In this document: in pieces, positions 47,127-56,496 of the stretch | How positions within the stretch are numbered: the stretch's first letter is position 1 | Layout of the letters: each line of letters opens with the position of its first letter | NCBI GenBank assembly: GCA_041946825.1 | Contig: JBHGBD010000008.1 | Span: forward strand, 62,001 to 126,000 | Origin: CAZTHM01 sp041946825 | GTDB lineage: Bacteria > Acidobacteriota > Terriglobia > UBA7540 | Length of the DNA stretch: 64,000 nt | Direction of reading: 5' to 3' | Notes under the pieces: model-generated | What the model was told of the DNA's origin: nothing | Seen by the model: the letters and a program-made list of their open reading frames with translations, nothing else | Database searches by the model: none | Program-made: the position numbers and the translations under genes

Positions 47127-50100
47127 AAATATAGCTTTCCTCCGAGTTGTCCGATGCGCGAAGCGTTCCCGGCTGAAAAAACTCCCCCAAACGCGCTGGG
47201 GCCGGCATTGAAATTGCCCACCACATTGTTGTTGCCATAGAACTGCGCGTGGTTGAACGCGTTGAAGAACTCGGCCCGAAACTCCAATCGAACGTTTTCC
47301 CTTATACGGGTGTCCTTCATTATGGCCAGATTCCAGTTATTGACTCCGGGTCCGTGGAAGAATCTCCGGTTGGCGTTGCCTTGGCCGCCGAAGGGTTCCG
47401 CGGCGAACAGCTCCGGGTTGAAATAGGGATTCACCAGGGCTCCTGTGTTGGGATCAATATACTGCTTCCTCGGGTCCTTGTTGATGTAGATGGGTCCTCC
47501 TCCCAGGAACATGGGTTCATCCGTGTAGGACTGTTGCGGGCTATTGCGCCCATTCCCCCGCAGCGAATAATCATTCGTCTGATAGATGCTGACCGGAGCT
47601 CCGGTTGTAAATGTCGTGACCCCTGCTACCTTCCATCCCCTCGTCAGCCGATTGTTCGCACGGAAGAGCCTGTCGAACGGAAGTTCGTACGTGTAGCTGG
47701 CCGAGAAGATGTGCGTGATGTCGAACTGCGAGAGGGCGCGGTAAATGTTCGGGTCCAAGCCCTGGATAATCTGGTCACCAAATCCCGAGCCGGTATCCAA
47801 GGATTTGCTGAAAACGTAACTGAAGAGGTATGCCGCACGCCCCGTGGTGCGACGCAGTGTGACCTGGGCGGAGTGGTAGGCCGAGTTACCCGCCATAATC
47901 TGCGCCCCGAGACCCGAGAAGCTCTCACTAAAGGGGTGGCGGACAAGGACCTGTCCTCCGGTCGCCGGGTAGAAGAACCCGGTTTCGTTTCCGGGCCCGC
48001 AAACATTGGTGCCATCGACGACACCCGGGATCCCACGATCGATGGCTTGCTGCGACCCCGCGACCGCGCTCAGGCTGTAGCAGAGCGCCGGGTCGGCACC
48101 ATTCTTGTTGGTATTCAAAACCAGGTGGTGGCCGAACGTTCCCACGTAAGCCAGGCTCAGGAGCGTGTTGGGTGTCAACTGCCGCTGGATGGAAACGTTG
48201 ATATGCTCGGCGTAGGGGCTCGGATCGTTGGGGTAGGGCTGCCTCCCCGAAAACGGCAGGTAGGGCGACCAGTCGATGTTGGTGTCCCCCGCCTTGTGCA
48301 CGGGAAGAGGAAAGGGATTGGTGAAATTCTCTCCCGTGAGTTTGCTAATGAAGGGTGTACTAAACAAAGGCGGGAACTGACTTGGGTAGTACAACGAGTA
48401 GGGGGCGGCCGCAAAATTGAAAGTGTTCGCCCCTTCGATGTTTGTGTAGTAGGTGCCAAATCCTATCCGAATACTGCTCTTGCCCGCATCACCAAAGAGA
48501 GTGTGCAAGAAGCCGCTCGCGAAGTTGGGAGAATAGACCAAACCCAGGCGAGGGCCGAAGTTGTTCCAGCGCGGATTGATGAAGTACCTGGGAATGCCGG
48601 GGTCTCCAGGGAAACAATACCCCTCGGGGGCCGTTGGGAAGATTTTCGACTGGCACCCCAACTGAATGTCAGGGTTCCTATTGAGTCTGTCGGCCCAGAA
48701 GGGAGTTGTTTCCCATCGGACCCCGTAGTTGAGGGTCAGATTGGATCTGACGCGCCAACTGTCCTCGCCGTAGACCCCAATATAGAAGTTCCGCAGGTTA
48801 AGAGCCGCCGGGGCGCCCTGGGCGAAATAGTCCGGAGCGCCAATCAGCATGTTCGCAAGGTCGTTTCCGGTCTCCGTACTACTACTGAATGTAAAAAATG
48901 AGTTGCCGCCATTGTTGACCTGGGCAATGGGGACGTGGTCCCAGTGGTAATTGCCGCCGAATTTCAAGGTATGGGTTCCCACAATCCTCGTGAAATCGTC
49001 CTGGAGTTGGTACGTTTCTGCGTCCTGGACGCGCTCCACCACATATTGTCCCAGCCCAAAGTGGTCGAACCCCAGCCAGGGCCAATTCTGAGCGTCGGGG
49101 CCTTCTAACTGATAGATGCCCCCCTGGTCGGGCGGAGCGAAGCCGATTTCCTGGAGGGTTGGCCCCTTCGTTCCTGGCTTGCCGTTATCATTGTGGTTGC
49201 GCATATAGCTGGCAGTGAATTGGTTCACGGAATTACTGCCGAAGTTAGTGGTCACACCGAACGTGAACAGTTGCGCTTTGCCTACGGTCTGAATCGGAAA
49301 ACCCGGAAACGTGCTGGCGGCAAACGGACCATAGGGCTGGTTGTTCGTCCAAGGGTCATAGTGCCAATAGCCTGAAATCATGCCAAATCGGGTGTTGCCA
49401 TCGATCCGGATGCCGACCTTGTCATCATTCAGCGTCGCCGGAAATCCCGACGTGGAATAAAACAAGCCCTGGTTGGCATCAGGGATAAGCGCCACGGCGT
49501 TCGCGCTGGGAGTGTCCCAAGCGGACTGAGGAATCATGAAGTTGGGAAAGACACATTCGGTGTTATCGGCGCAGGGGTTCGCGGGAGTCGGAAAGTAGTG
49601 CTCGCCCGCGGATACCGGATACCCGAGCCGCGAGGAGAGGACACCGGCAAAATATGCGCTGCTGACAGTATTTGTACTCGGGTTATCGGCCTCATTGGCC
49701 GCGATGTTCGCCGCCTGGTCGGTGAAGTCCCCATTTTTGTTGGGAACCGACGGAACGAGTTGTTGTCCCGTATCTACGCCCACCACTTGGCGCGTCCCCT
49801 GGTAATCGGCAAAAAAGAACAGCTTGTTACGGAGGATCGGGCCGCCACCCGTCCCGCCAAACTGGTTCTGGTGAAGAACGCCGCGGTCGGGGGAGTAAAA
49901 GTATCGGCTATCGAAGTCCGAATTGCGCACGAACTCGAAGGCGCTACCGTGAAACTGGTTGGTGCCGGATTTGGTGACAACGTTGACCTGACCCCCGTTA
50001 TAGTTGCCGTATTCGGCCCCGGCGTTAGTGAGGATGATCCGAAACTCCGAAATCGAGTCGAGGTTGGGGATAACGGTAGTGCCCCCTCCATTTCCCTCGA

Positions 50101-50839
50101 CCGTGTTGGCTCCATTCACCATGAAACCGTTCTGTTCGCCCCTCTGCCCGCTCATCACCAGCACCCCGTTGTTGAGAGAATTCGAAGGTGACAGTGTGCC
50201 GTACTGGGACAGATTGAAAGGCACCACGCCCGGCTGAAGGGCCAGAAGATCGGTATAGGCCCGGCCGTTGAGCGGTAAGTTCTCCATCTCCGTGCTGCTA
50301 ATCACTTCGCCGTTCTGAGTCGTTCGCGTGTCCACTTGTGCGGCTTCAGCGGTTACAGTGACTTCTTGTTTTTCGGCTCCCACTTGCAGGGTGGGATCGA
50401 CACGCAGGGCGGTATCGACGTCGATGACCAGGCCGGTTTGGCGAAATGTCACAAAACCAGACTTCTCAAAACTGACGTCGTAATGACCGACGGGCAAGGC
50501 CGGAAAGTTATAGAAACCCACCGAATCAGTCTCGGCCGTCTGAACGATACCTGTCCCGGTGTTCAGGACCTTGACGCTCACACCAGGGATGACGGCTCCA
50601 GACGCATCTCTCACAATCCCCGAAATACTTCCCGTCACCACAGCCATCAGAGCCGGAGGGCTGACCGATGTCAGTAATGCGACGAACAGCACGCACGGCG
50701 CTACTCTGAAAGCCATTCTTGCCCAGCCCGAATCCGACCTGAGTCCTGGTGGACAGAGGACGGATACGAACTTACGTGCAAACGTCAGATTCGTTCCAAT
50801 CCACGCCGACGACCCCGTCACAGATTGTTCGTGCTTCAT
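47123..50839 (-). CDS. Oar-like TonB-dependent receptor, full length
   Basis: 1238 residues from the ATG at 50839, which has a strong AGGAGG ten bases upstream; a start 54 bases earlier is possible but unsupported. It has a signal segment (AFRVAPCVLFVALLTSVSPPALMAV), a carboxypeptidase-regulatory beta-sandwich (GSISGIVRDASGAVIPGVSVKVLNTGTG...SVGFYNFPALPVGHYDVSFEKSGF), a plug with ENLPLNGRAYTDLLALQPGV and GAEYGNYNGGQVNVVTKSGTNQFHGSAFEFVRNSDFDSRYFY, and a large barrel ending GGKLYF. This is the second such receptor in the window. The two are clearly different in barrel sequence, so they probably take up different substrates. Confidence 0.95.
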   Translation of the reverse strand: MKHEQSVTGSSAWIGTNLTFARKFVSVLCPPGLRSDSGWARMAFRVAPCVLFVALLTSVSPPALMAVVTGSISGIVRDASGAVIPGVSVKVLNTGTGIVQTAETDSVGFYNFPALPVGHYDVSFEKSGFVTFRQTGLVIDVDTALRVDPTLQVGAEKQEVTVTAEAAQVDTRTTQNGEVISSTEMENLPLNGRAYTDLLALQPGVVPFNLSQYGTLSPSNSLNNGVLVMSGQRGEQNGFMVNGANTVEGNGGGTTVIPNLDSISEFRIILTNAGAEYGNYNGGQVNVVTKSGTNQFHGSAFEFVRNSDFDSRYFYSPDRGVLHQNQFGGTGGGPILRNKLFFFADYQGTRQVVGVDTGQQLVPSVPNKNGDFTDQAANIAANEADNPSTNTVSSAYFAGVLSSRLGYPVSAGEHYFPTPANPCADNTECVFPNFMIPQSAWDTPSANAVALIPDANQGLFYSTSGFPATLNDDKVGIRIDGNTRFGMISGYWHYDPWTNNQPYGPFAASTFPGFPIQTVGKAQLFTFGVTTNFGSNSVNQFTASYMRNHNDNGKPGTKGPTLQEIGFAPPDQGGIYQLEGPDAQNWPWLGFDHFGLGQYVVERVQDAETYQLQDDFTRIVGTHTLKFGGNYHWDHVPIAQVNNGGNSFFTFSSSTETGNDLANMLIGAPDYFAQGAPAALNLRNFYIGVYGEDSWRVRSNLTLNYGVRWETTPFWADRLNRNPDIQLGCQSKIFPTAPEGYCFPGDPGIPRYFINPRWNNFGPRLGLVYSPNFASGFLHTLFGDAGKSSIRIGFGTYYTNIEGANTFNFAAAPYSLYYPSQFPPLFSTPFISKLTGENFTNPFPLPVHKAGDTNIDWSPYLPFSGRQPYPNDPSPYAEHINVSIQRQLTPNTLLSLAYVGTFGHHLVLNTNKNGADPALCYSLSAVAGSQQAIDRGIPGVVDGTNVCGPGNETGFFYPATGGQVLVRHPFSESFSGLGAQIMAGNSAYHSAQVTLRRTTGRAAYLFSYVFSKSLDTGSGFGDQIIQGLDPNIYRALSQFDITHIFSASYTYELPFDRLFRANNRLTRGWKVAGVTTFTTGAPVSIYQTNDYSLRGNGRNSPQQSYTDEPMFLGGGPIYINKDPRKQYIDPNTGALVNPYFNPELFAAEPFGGQGNANRRFFHGPGVNNWNLAIMKDTRIRENVRLEFRAEFFNAFNHAQFYGNNNVVGNFNAGPSAFGGVFSAGNASRIGQLGGKLYF

Positions 50840-51438
50840 ACGATCCGTCCTCCTTTGTAGCAAGCCGGGGATCCCGGCTGTTTGGCCGCTCAATCTGAAA
50901 TGATCTCACTCTGCTCCGTGCCCGCAGGGGAGGCACCTGGGAGCCCCCGAACGGAGAAGGCCCCCGAAAGGATTGCCACTTGACTACGGCTTTCTAGAGG
51001 CGCTGATTTGGCCTCTCATCGCCAAGCATCAATTCCTCGAATCTAGAGCCCTGACCCGCTCCAACGCATGCATTACGTTAATGGGAAGGGGTGCCACCCC
51101 GATTGACCAGAGGAAGCGCGAAGTCCGACACAGTGGAGGACTTGATTCATAACTGCTCTAGCACCCCAAGAATGTGATACCTGATAGCACCCGAATCTGC
51201 CGTTGTCAAGTGCTATTCCGATAGGTGTCAATTCTGTTTGGAGGTGCCCCACCTGACTTCACCCGCGCTGAAACTGCTATTTGAGGTTTTTCTTGAGCTG
51301 TAGATCTTACCTGTTTTGGGCCCTAATCCGCGCTAGGTTCTGAGGTCCTGGGAAAGAGTGAACCATGAGTCAGGAATCTATAGGAGAGGAAGGAGGCTTC
51401 CCCCGGTCGGTCTTAATTCGATGGGCGGTCCGGCTGAA
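50840..51438 (-). other. Long leader/intergenic region upstream of the TonB receptor
   Basis: About 600 bases between the receptor start and the MFS gene end, both on the minus strand. It contains the candidate promoter at 51181-51209 and therefore a possible leader of about 335 bases. I see no recognisable riboswitch fold or coding region. Confidence 0.45.
51181..51209 (-). promoter_or_regulatory. Candidate sigma-70 promoter for the TonB receptor gene
   Basis: On the minus strand TTGACA (51204-51209) is followed after 17 bases by TATCAG (51181-51186), with transcription predicted to start near 51174. The -35 is perfect and the -10 matches 4 of 6. A second TTGACA lies just upstream (complement of TGTCAA at 51226-51231). 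Distance to the start codon is long. Confidence 0.4.
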
Positions 51439-52809
51439 TCAAAAATCCAGTAGCACCCCGTCCCGGTCCGGGCGCTTGGAGGCGCGGACGAGGTAAACAA
51501 AAACCGCCGTTGCCACGCAGGGAATCACCGACGCTGCAATCACGATGGGCTGGAAAGAGAAGCGGTCGCTGATGCGCCCGATCAGGTACGTGGAGATCAG
51601 AGTTCCGATGCCAGCGCCCGTTCCCCCCAGTCCGCTGACCGAAGCCACGGCGCGACTTTGGAAAGCATCCGCCGGCAGCGACAGAAACATGGTCGAACAA
51701 GCCGAGTAAGCCAGGGAGGCGTAACCGAACAGACCCACGAGCAAAACGTAGTTCGACGTGAATGCCGCGCCAATAAGAACCAGCATGCTCGGTCCGAAAA
51801 TGAGCAGGACGCTGCGCCGCGAACGGCCCACGGGCCAGCCACGAGAAATCCAGAAACTCGACAGAGCGCCGCCGAGAAAGTTCCCGAGGTCGGCCGCCAC
51901 AAATGGTAACCAGAACCCCAGGATGCTCTGCTCGAGCTTAAAGCCTCGACTCACCAGGTAGATCGCGAACCACTCCGACATGAGATACCAATAAGGGTCA
52001 AGGAGAAAGCGCCCCAGGATGATCCCCCACGTCTGGCGGTAGCGCAGCAATCGTCCCCAGCCAACGGAGGCGAGCTCTCCCGAAGTGGCGGTGTGGCGCT
52101 CGCGTCCCTGCTGAATATAGGCAAGCTCCTGGGGGGAGAGGCGCGGGTGAACTTCGGGGGAATGATAGAGGGATCGCCAGACGAGCAACCACAAGAACCC
52201 CAACGAGCCGGTGATCAAGAAGACGAGGCGCCAACTGTGAAAAGTCCGGTAAGCGAAAAGGACCAGGAATGGCGCGACGGCGCCGCCCACCGAGGAGCCG
52301 CTGTCAAAAAGGGCCACCGCCCAGCCGCGCTCTTTGTCAGGAAACCATTCGGAGACGGCTTTCGTGGCCCCCGGCCAGTTGGGTCCCTCACCGACCCCCA
52401 GCAGAAATCGAAACACGCTGAAACTTGCCAGACCCTGGGCCGTGGAGGTCAGAGTTGCCACGATCGAATAAAACGCCACGGTGAGGGAGAGGCCCTTGCG
52501 GGTTCCCAGCCAGTCCAAAATCCGCCCGCCCACCGCCTGCATGATCGTGTAGGCAACGCGAAAGGCGATCAGAATCAAGGCGAAGTCAGTGTTGGTCCAC
52601 CCATGTTCGACTTTCAGAATGGGCGCCAGCACGTTCAAGGATTGCCGGTCAATGAAGTTGATTACGGTGGAGGCAAAGAGGGCTCCACCGATCCACCAGC
52701 GAAGCCGCCGGATCGGCTGAAGCCTCCGCCTTCGGTCGCGCGGCTCATCGCCGTGAGAGTGGAGTGGGTTTTGGATCGGCGTGCCCACGCGCAGGATGTT
52801 CGCGCCCAA
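51439..52809 (-). CDS. MFS transporter, anion:cation symporter (hexuronate-like) type
   Basis: 456 residues, twelve predicted membrane helices. FINFIDRQSLNVLAPILKVEHGWTNTDF-type opening (here VINFIDRQSLNVLAPILK) and RFLLGVGEGPNWPGATKAVSEWFPDKERGWAVALFDSGSSVGGAVAPFL are hallmarks of the ACS family (ExuT, GudP, tartrate and related sugar-acid symporters). The central segment has the family's YHSPEVHPRLSPQELAYIQQG loop. Substrate is probably a sugar acid or other organic anion. It begins nine bases after the aminotransferase stop and is thus in the same transcription unit. Confidence 0.88.
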   Translation of the reverse strand: MGANILRVGTPIQNPLHSHGDEPRDRRRRLQPIRRLRWWIGGALFASTVINFIDRQSLNVLAPILKVEHGWTNTDFALILIAFRVAYTIMQAVGGRILDWLGTRKGLSLTVAFYSIVATLTSTAQGLASFSVFRFLLGVGEGPNWPGATKAVSEWFPDKERGWAVALFDSGSSVGGAVAPFLVLFAYRTFHSWRLVFLITGSLGFLWLLVWRSLYHSPEVHPRLSPQELAYIQQGRERHTATSGELASVGWGRLLRYRQTWGIILGRFLLDPYWYLMSEWFAIYLVSRGFKLEQSILGFWLPFVAADLGNFLGGALSSFWISRGWPVGRSRRSVLLIFGPSMLVLIGAAFTSNYVLLVGLFGYASLAYSACSTMFLSLPADAFQSRAVASVSGLGGTGAGIGTLISTYLIGRISDRFSFQPIVIAASVIPCVATAVFVYLVRASKRPDRDGVLLDF

Positions 52810-52818
52810 AGGCCGGCG

Positions 52819-54174
52819 TTACGTCAGAAGTGCCTTGTGCACTTTCGTGACGGCCTTGACGATGTCGTCCAGATCCGCGTCGCTGTATTTTGGACCAATG
52901 CTCAGCGTCGCAAAGCGGTTGTGAATGTCCACTGTTCGTGGGCAACATTCGGCCCCGTAACGCATTGCTTTGCCTCTTGGGGTCGTGAAGGATGGCCATT
53001 CTGGATGCGGCGTCGCCTTTTCCTCTATGTATTTGGCGATGGGAAGGACCACCGTTGCGGTGATGATTGCCATCGGCACGTTCTCAGCCGTCATCGCATT
53101 GATGAACTTGTCACGCAAGTCGTGGCTGGGAAGCAACACATCGAGAGTGATTCCGATCTCGCCTTCCAGGTCGTTGCTGGTCCGCAGCCTGATGCCTGGT
53201 AACCCCTTTAGTTTGTCCCTGAGGTAACGGTATTTCCGCCGATGCTCGGTAAGGATGCCTTCGATTTTCCTGAGCTGGGCGCACATAATGGCCCCTGTTT
53301 CTTCGTTCATGCGGTAGTTCAATCCGGCAAAAGTGGGCGCGCCGGAATCCTTCTCGCCCAGTACCGTCTGGAGGAGGGGCCTTAGCGAGCCCAGATCGTG
53401 AAACCGAATCGCTCGTTCGTAAAGGAGCGGATCATTTGTGACCACCGCACCGCCTTCTCCCGAGCTAATCATTTTGTTGATCTGGAAACTGTAGATTCCC
53501 ATATCCCCCATGGAGCCTGTCCTCTTTCCCTTGAACAACCCACCGCAGCACTGGGCGGCGTCTTCGAGGACCTTCACGTGGTTATTGCGGGCCAGGGTGA
53601 GAATTCTATCCATGTTGGCCAGGTTCCCGACAATGTGAACAGGCATCACCACTTTGGTCTGGGGGGTCATCTTCCTTTCCAGGTCGTCGGGATCCATGGT
53701 GAGCGACTCATCCACCTCGGCAAAGACGGGAAGGGCGCCTGTCATGACGATGGCGTTGTAACAGGAGTACCAAGTGTGCGCAGGGAGGACTACCTCGTCA
53801 CCCGGTCCCACGCCGAGCGCAGTCAGTGCGATATGCAGCGCAGCCGTCCCGGACGTAACCGCCAACGCGTACTTCACCCCGACAAATTTCTGAAACTCTT
53901 CCTCGAAGGTCCGTACTTTCTGTGGCGTCGTGAATCCGTAAAAGCGAAACAGGTTGCGGGAGCGAACAGCTTCCGTTGCTTCCGTCAGCTCCCTCTCGTC
54001 GATGAAATTGGCTCCCTCAAAATGCGTGGTGAGGGGCGTCGGGCGCACGGGGTTTCCGCCGCTCACGGCCAGTCCCTGGTTGTCCACGCCTGCCAGCAGT
54101 GGGGCTGAGGCCGCGGCGGAGACCGTTGCGAGAAACGCACGGCGGCTCAGTTCCGTACTCTCATCCTTACTCAT
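52819..54174 (-). CDS. DegT/DnrJ/EryC1-type aminotransferase with Tat-like N-terminus
   Basis: 451-residue PLP enzyme of the sugar aminotransferase family. FRFYGFTTPQKVRTFEEEFQKFVGVKYALAVTSGTAALHIALTALGVGPGDEVVLPAHTW-type N-domain, EDAAQCCGG (binding Asp) and the Schiff-base Lys in FQINKMISSGEGG near residue 233 are all present. Unusually, the protein begins STELSRRAFLATVSAAASAPLLAG, a normal-looking twin-arginine signal (Arg11-Arg12). Cytoplasmic DegT enzymes do not carry this. Either the enzyme is exported folded with its cofactor or it moonlights as a different periplasmic activity. The linked MFS transporter could bring its product or substrate across the membrane. Confidence 0.85.
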   Translation of the reverse strand: MSKDESTELSRRAFLATVSAAASAPLLAGVDNQGLAVSGGNPVRPTPLTTHFEGANFIDERELTEATEAVRSRNLFRFYGFTTPQKVRTFEEEFQKFVGVKYALAVTSGTAALHIALTALGVGPGDEVVLPAHTWYSCYNAIVMTGALPVFAEVDESLTMDPDDLERKMTPQTKVVMPVHIVGNLANMDRILTLARNNHVKVLEDAAQCCGGLFKGKRTGSMGDMGIYSFQINKMISSGEGGAVVTNDPLLYERAIRFHDLGSLRPLLQTVLGEKDSGAPTFAGLNYRMNEETGAIMCAQLRKIEGILTEHRRKYRYLRDKLKGLPGIRLRTSNDLEGEIGITLDVLLPSHDLRDKFINAMTAENVPMAIITATVVLPIAKYIEEKATPHPEWPSFTTPRGKAMRYGAECCPRTVDIHNRFATLSIGPKYSDADLDDIVKAVTKVHKALLT

Positions 54175-54430
54175 AAGATTCCTCCTATACGCGGTCGCAG
54201 ATTCCCCAGCGATAAAACAGCAGACTAAATCTATCGCGGTTCAATCACCTGAAACAACGATTACATCGTTGCCGGTACCCACAGGGGATTCTGGCCTGCC
54301 TGATTCTTGGTACCTCTCAAAGGGAGAGAGTCTACACCTTTGTCGCATTCTCCCCAAGACACCGCTTGTGGTTCGTTTTCGACCCGCGCTCAGAATTGGA
54401 TCTGAGAACTCGACGGCCTGGAAAGTGGCC

Positions 54431-54511
54431 CTCGCACGATCGCCGGAAGAAGCAGCCGAGATCCCCGGCGTGAAGCCGGCCACGCTGGCCGACTGGCGCT
54501 ATTCATGGTGG
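54431..54511 (+). pseudogene. Remnant of an excisionase-like HTH gene
   Basis: A short + strand frame reads SPEEAAEIPGVKPATLADWRYSWW. It matches the helix-turn-helix of the intact minus-strand excisionase-like protein at 55908-56168 (PPEEVSRRTGIRPTTLAQWRYRK) in the spacing of Glu-Glu, Gly, Pro-x-Thr-Leu-Ala-x-Trp-Arg-Tyr. It has no start of its own and the frame ends soon after, so it is a fragment. Confidence 0.55.
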
Positions 54512-54657
54512 AGCGATACGTTTACATCACGGCGGAGCACAAGCGGAAGGCCATGCGGCGCTACGAGACGTCGATGAAGAAATCCGCCAGAGCGGTGAGG
54601 GTACAAAAATCTCTGTCCGCCTTCGATGACGAAAACAGCCCATTTTGGCGTATTTGA
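54505..54657 (+). pseudogene. C-terminal remnant of a tyrosine recombinase
   Basis: A 50-codon + strand frame begins MVERYVYITAEHKRKAM and resembles the end of tyrosine recombinases, where the catalytic Tyr sits in M-V-x-R-Y-x-H; the intact neighbour has MVSRYAHPTPAHVLQAM around its Tyr332. The rest of an integrase is missing upstream, where only the HTH remnant is seen. Together they are likely debris of an older element at the same attachment site, in opposite orientation to the present integrase. Confidence 0.5.
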
Positions 54658-54723
54658 GCCAATCGAGTCCAACGGAGGGAAATCGCCGATATTCTGTCGA
54701 ATCAGCCAACTACAGGGAAAATC

Positions 54724-54768
54724 TGGAGGCGCGGGTGGGAATCGAACCCACGCATAAAGGTTTTGCAG
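54724..54768 (-). other. Attachment site: 3' fragment of tRNA-Cys(GCA)
   Basis: Read on the minus strand, 54768-54724 begins at the anticodon loop CTGCAAA (GCA anticodon) and continues through ACCTT, the GGGTTCGATTCCC T-arm and the acceptor strand CGCGCCTCCA. This is the 3' part of a tRNA-Cys including encoded CCA. The bases before the loop (GACGCGG) do not pair with ACCTT, so the anticodon stem, D-arm and 5' acceptor strand are not tRNA. This is the typical scar of integrase-mediated insertion into a tRNA 3' end. The integrase gene begins inside the element 44 bases away. The intact tRNA-Cys is expected at the other end of the island, beyond 64000. Confidence 0.85.
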
Positions 54769-54811
54769 CCGCGTCCTCGAATATCCACAACACCTTGAGT
54801 CCCCATGTGTT

Positions 54812-55924
54812 TCAGTTTACCCACGCGCCTTGCGTGGTACCAGTTGCGTGGGACTTGAGTCGGTCCTTCTTAACGTACTGCTCCAGGTTCGACATAGCCT
54901 GTAGTACGTGCGCCGGCGTCGGATGCGCGTACCGCGATACCATGTTAAGCTTCGCATGGCCCAGAATCTTCGCCAGCGTGGGAAGGTCCATCCCTGACTG
55001 TACGGCCCTGGTTGCGAACGTATGCCGAAGATCATACAGCCGGAACCAGGCGATGCCCGTCCTCTTCACCGTCCGATGGTGGGTGTTGGCAATGTTCCCC
55101 ATAGGACGCCGAGGATCTCTCTTGCTCGGGAATACGTAGACCTCGGTGCCCGGCTTCGCAAGCCTCTCCGCAAGCAATTTCCGCGCCTCGGCGTTCAGTG
55201 GTACATCACGCTTGGCCGCTTTCGTCTTGCCGAACGGAATGTGTACATAGCCCTCGACAAGGTGCGTGTCCTCGCGGCGAAGCCGGTACGCTTCTTCGGG
55301 TCGCAGGCCCGTGTTGATGATGAGGGTGCCCACTTCCCGCAAGCGCTGAGTAGCCGCCGTCAGATAATGCGCTTCCTCCTCGTGAGACAGGACTCGCATC
55401 TGTTCATTGTCCTCTCGGAGGAAGCGAACGCCTCTGACCGGATTTTCACTGACGATTCGGAATTTGATCACCAAGTTGAAGATCGCACGCAGGGCTGCCA
55501 GTTCCCGGTTAACCGTGGCGGGTTTTAATTGCTCACCGGTTTTCGGGCTTACAGACGATGCCCGACGCGCCTTGTACCTCTCCACGTCGCCAGCACTTAT
55601 CTCCTTCAATTTCTTGTCGCCAAAGAATCGCAACAAGGACTTCGTGCTGGTCACATGACGCCGATAGGATCGGGGGTGGCTCTGGTGCGTGTCCTTGAAC
55701 CACGGCAGGAAAACTGTCTCCACGAACTCCCGGAATCCCTCGGGTACTTCTTTTTCCTCCTTCCGTTTCGGTATTCTTACCCCTCGCACCAAGTCAGCTT
55801 TGCACATGGCCTGCATGAGCCGGGCCTGATGCTTGTTCTTCTGGCGTGTGGATTCCTTATATCGCTCCCCCTTATACCAGAAGTCGTACACGTAATTTCC
55901 AGATCGTTCACGATACACGGACAT
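54812..55924 (-). CDS. Tyrosine recombinase (site-specific integrase)
   Basis: 370 residues from ATG 55924, taken because it starts the family pattern SVYRERSGNYVYDFWYKGERYKEST (Arm DNA-binding region) and overlaps the excisionase-like gene slightly; the open frame further upstream is a shadow. A SAM-like core-binding domain (about 65-165) precedes the catalytic domain, with Arg208 (NTGLRPEEAYRL), Lys235 region, YDLRHTFAT (Arg300, with Tyr297 where His is usual), His323 (ILGHAKL) and nucleophile Tyr332 (SRYAH). It catalyses insertion and excision at the adjacent tRNA-Cys site. Complete and presumably active. Confidence 0.93.
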   Translation of the reverse strand: MSVYRERSGNYVYDFWYKGERYKESTRQKNKHQARLMQAMCKADLVRGVRIPKRKEEKEVPEGFREFVETVFLPWFKDTHQSHPRSYRRHVTSTKSLLRFFGDKKLKEISAGDVERYKARRASSVSPKTGEQLKPATVNRELAALRAIFNLVIKFRIVSENPVRGVRFLREDNEQMRVLSHEEEAHYLTAATQRLREVGTLIINTGLRPEEAYRLRREDTHLVEGYVHIPFGKTKAAKRDVPLNAEARKLLAERLAKPGTEVYVFPSKRDPRRPMGNIANTHHRTVKRTGIAWFRLYDLRHTFATRAVQSGMDLPTLAKILGHAKLNMVSRYAHPTPAHVLQAMSNLEQYVKKDRLKSHATGTTQGAWVN

Positions 55925-56168
55925 GCTCACCCCTTTCAGTGTGCTGTCCGCGCACTTCAATCCTGCAACGCTGCAAGTAAGCGTCAACATCGGCGGCATC
56001 GTACCGCACCAGCCGCCCGATCCGCAAATAGGGAATTCCTGTCTTGCGGTAGCGCCACTGCGCAAGTGTTGTGGGCCGGATGCCAGTCCGCCGGGAAACT
56101 TCTTCGGGAGGTAGTAGTTCTCTTCTGGCTGGGACTTCTGTCTCGTGAGCGGAGCACGGCTCTGCCAC
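55908..56168 (-). CDS. Excisionase-like MerR-type HTH protein
   Basis: 86 residues with a helix_turn_helix_17-type domain (LPPEEVSRRTGIRPTTLAQWRYRKTGIPYLRIGRLVRYDAADVDAYL). Such small proteins bend DNA at attachment sites and favour excision, or regulate the integrase. It lies directly upstream of the integrase and overlaps its start by 17 bases, which argues for coupled expression. A ribosome-binding site (AGGTG near the start) is plausible. Confidence 0.8.
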   Translation of the reverse strand: MAEPCSAHETEVPARRELLPPEEVSRRTGIRPTTLAQWRYRKTGIPYLRIGRLVRYDAADVDAYLQRCRIEVRGQHTERGEHVRVS

Positions 56169-56496
56169 AGGGCACCTCCTGATACATCGGAGATTGTGTT
56201 TGTCAGGCAGTGTCCCGGCTGGAGGCTTTAGTCAGCTTCCTGACTTCTGCCGGGTCTAATTAGGCAGGCCTTGGTACTCCTTGCTCGATCCGCGAGGAAT
56301 CACGAAGGATTGCTCTCCTCGCATCTCTTGCACGCGAGAGTACACAGAATTCGGAACCCTGTCAAGTCCAAAACGGGCATGGGAGGTAATGCCTATCTTA
56401 TGTCGTCACAATCATGATCGTATAACTCATTCAAAACTGGGCTGATCATAGGTGTAGACTGTCTCACTTCTGCTGGACACAAAACCACCCAGGAAT
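56169..56496 (-). other. Island intergenic region with possible promoter
   Basis: About 330 bases between the E1-like gene stop and the excisionase start, both minus strand. TTGACA (complement at 56360-56365) is followed after 17 bases by TACTCT (56337-56342), a weak -10, giving a possible promoter for the excisionase/integrase pair. Several short inverted motifs occur but no clear terminator. No gene is recognised. Confidence 0.4.

Noticed and set aside
47249..48901. A 550-codon + strand frame opposite the TonB receptor
   Set aside because: The minus strand encodes an unambiguous barrel; the + frame has no family signature and arises from codon bias.
54724..54768. Intact tRNA gene
   Set aside because: Only the part from the anticodon loop to the 3' end is present; bases 5' of the loop cannot form the anticodon stem, D-arm or acceptor stem.
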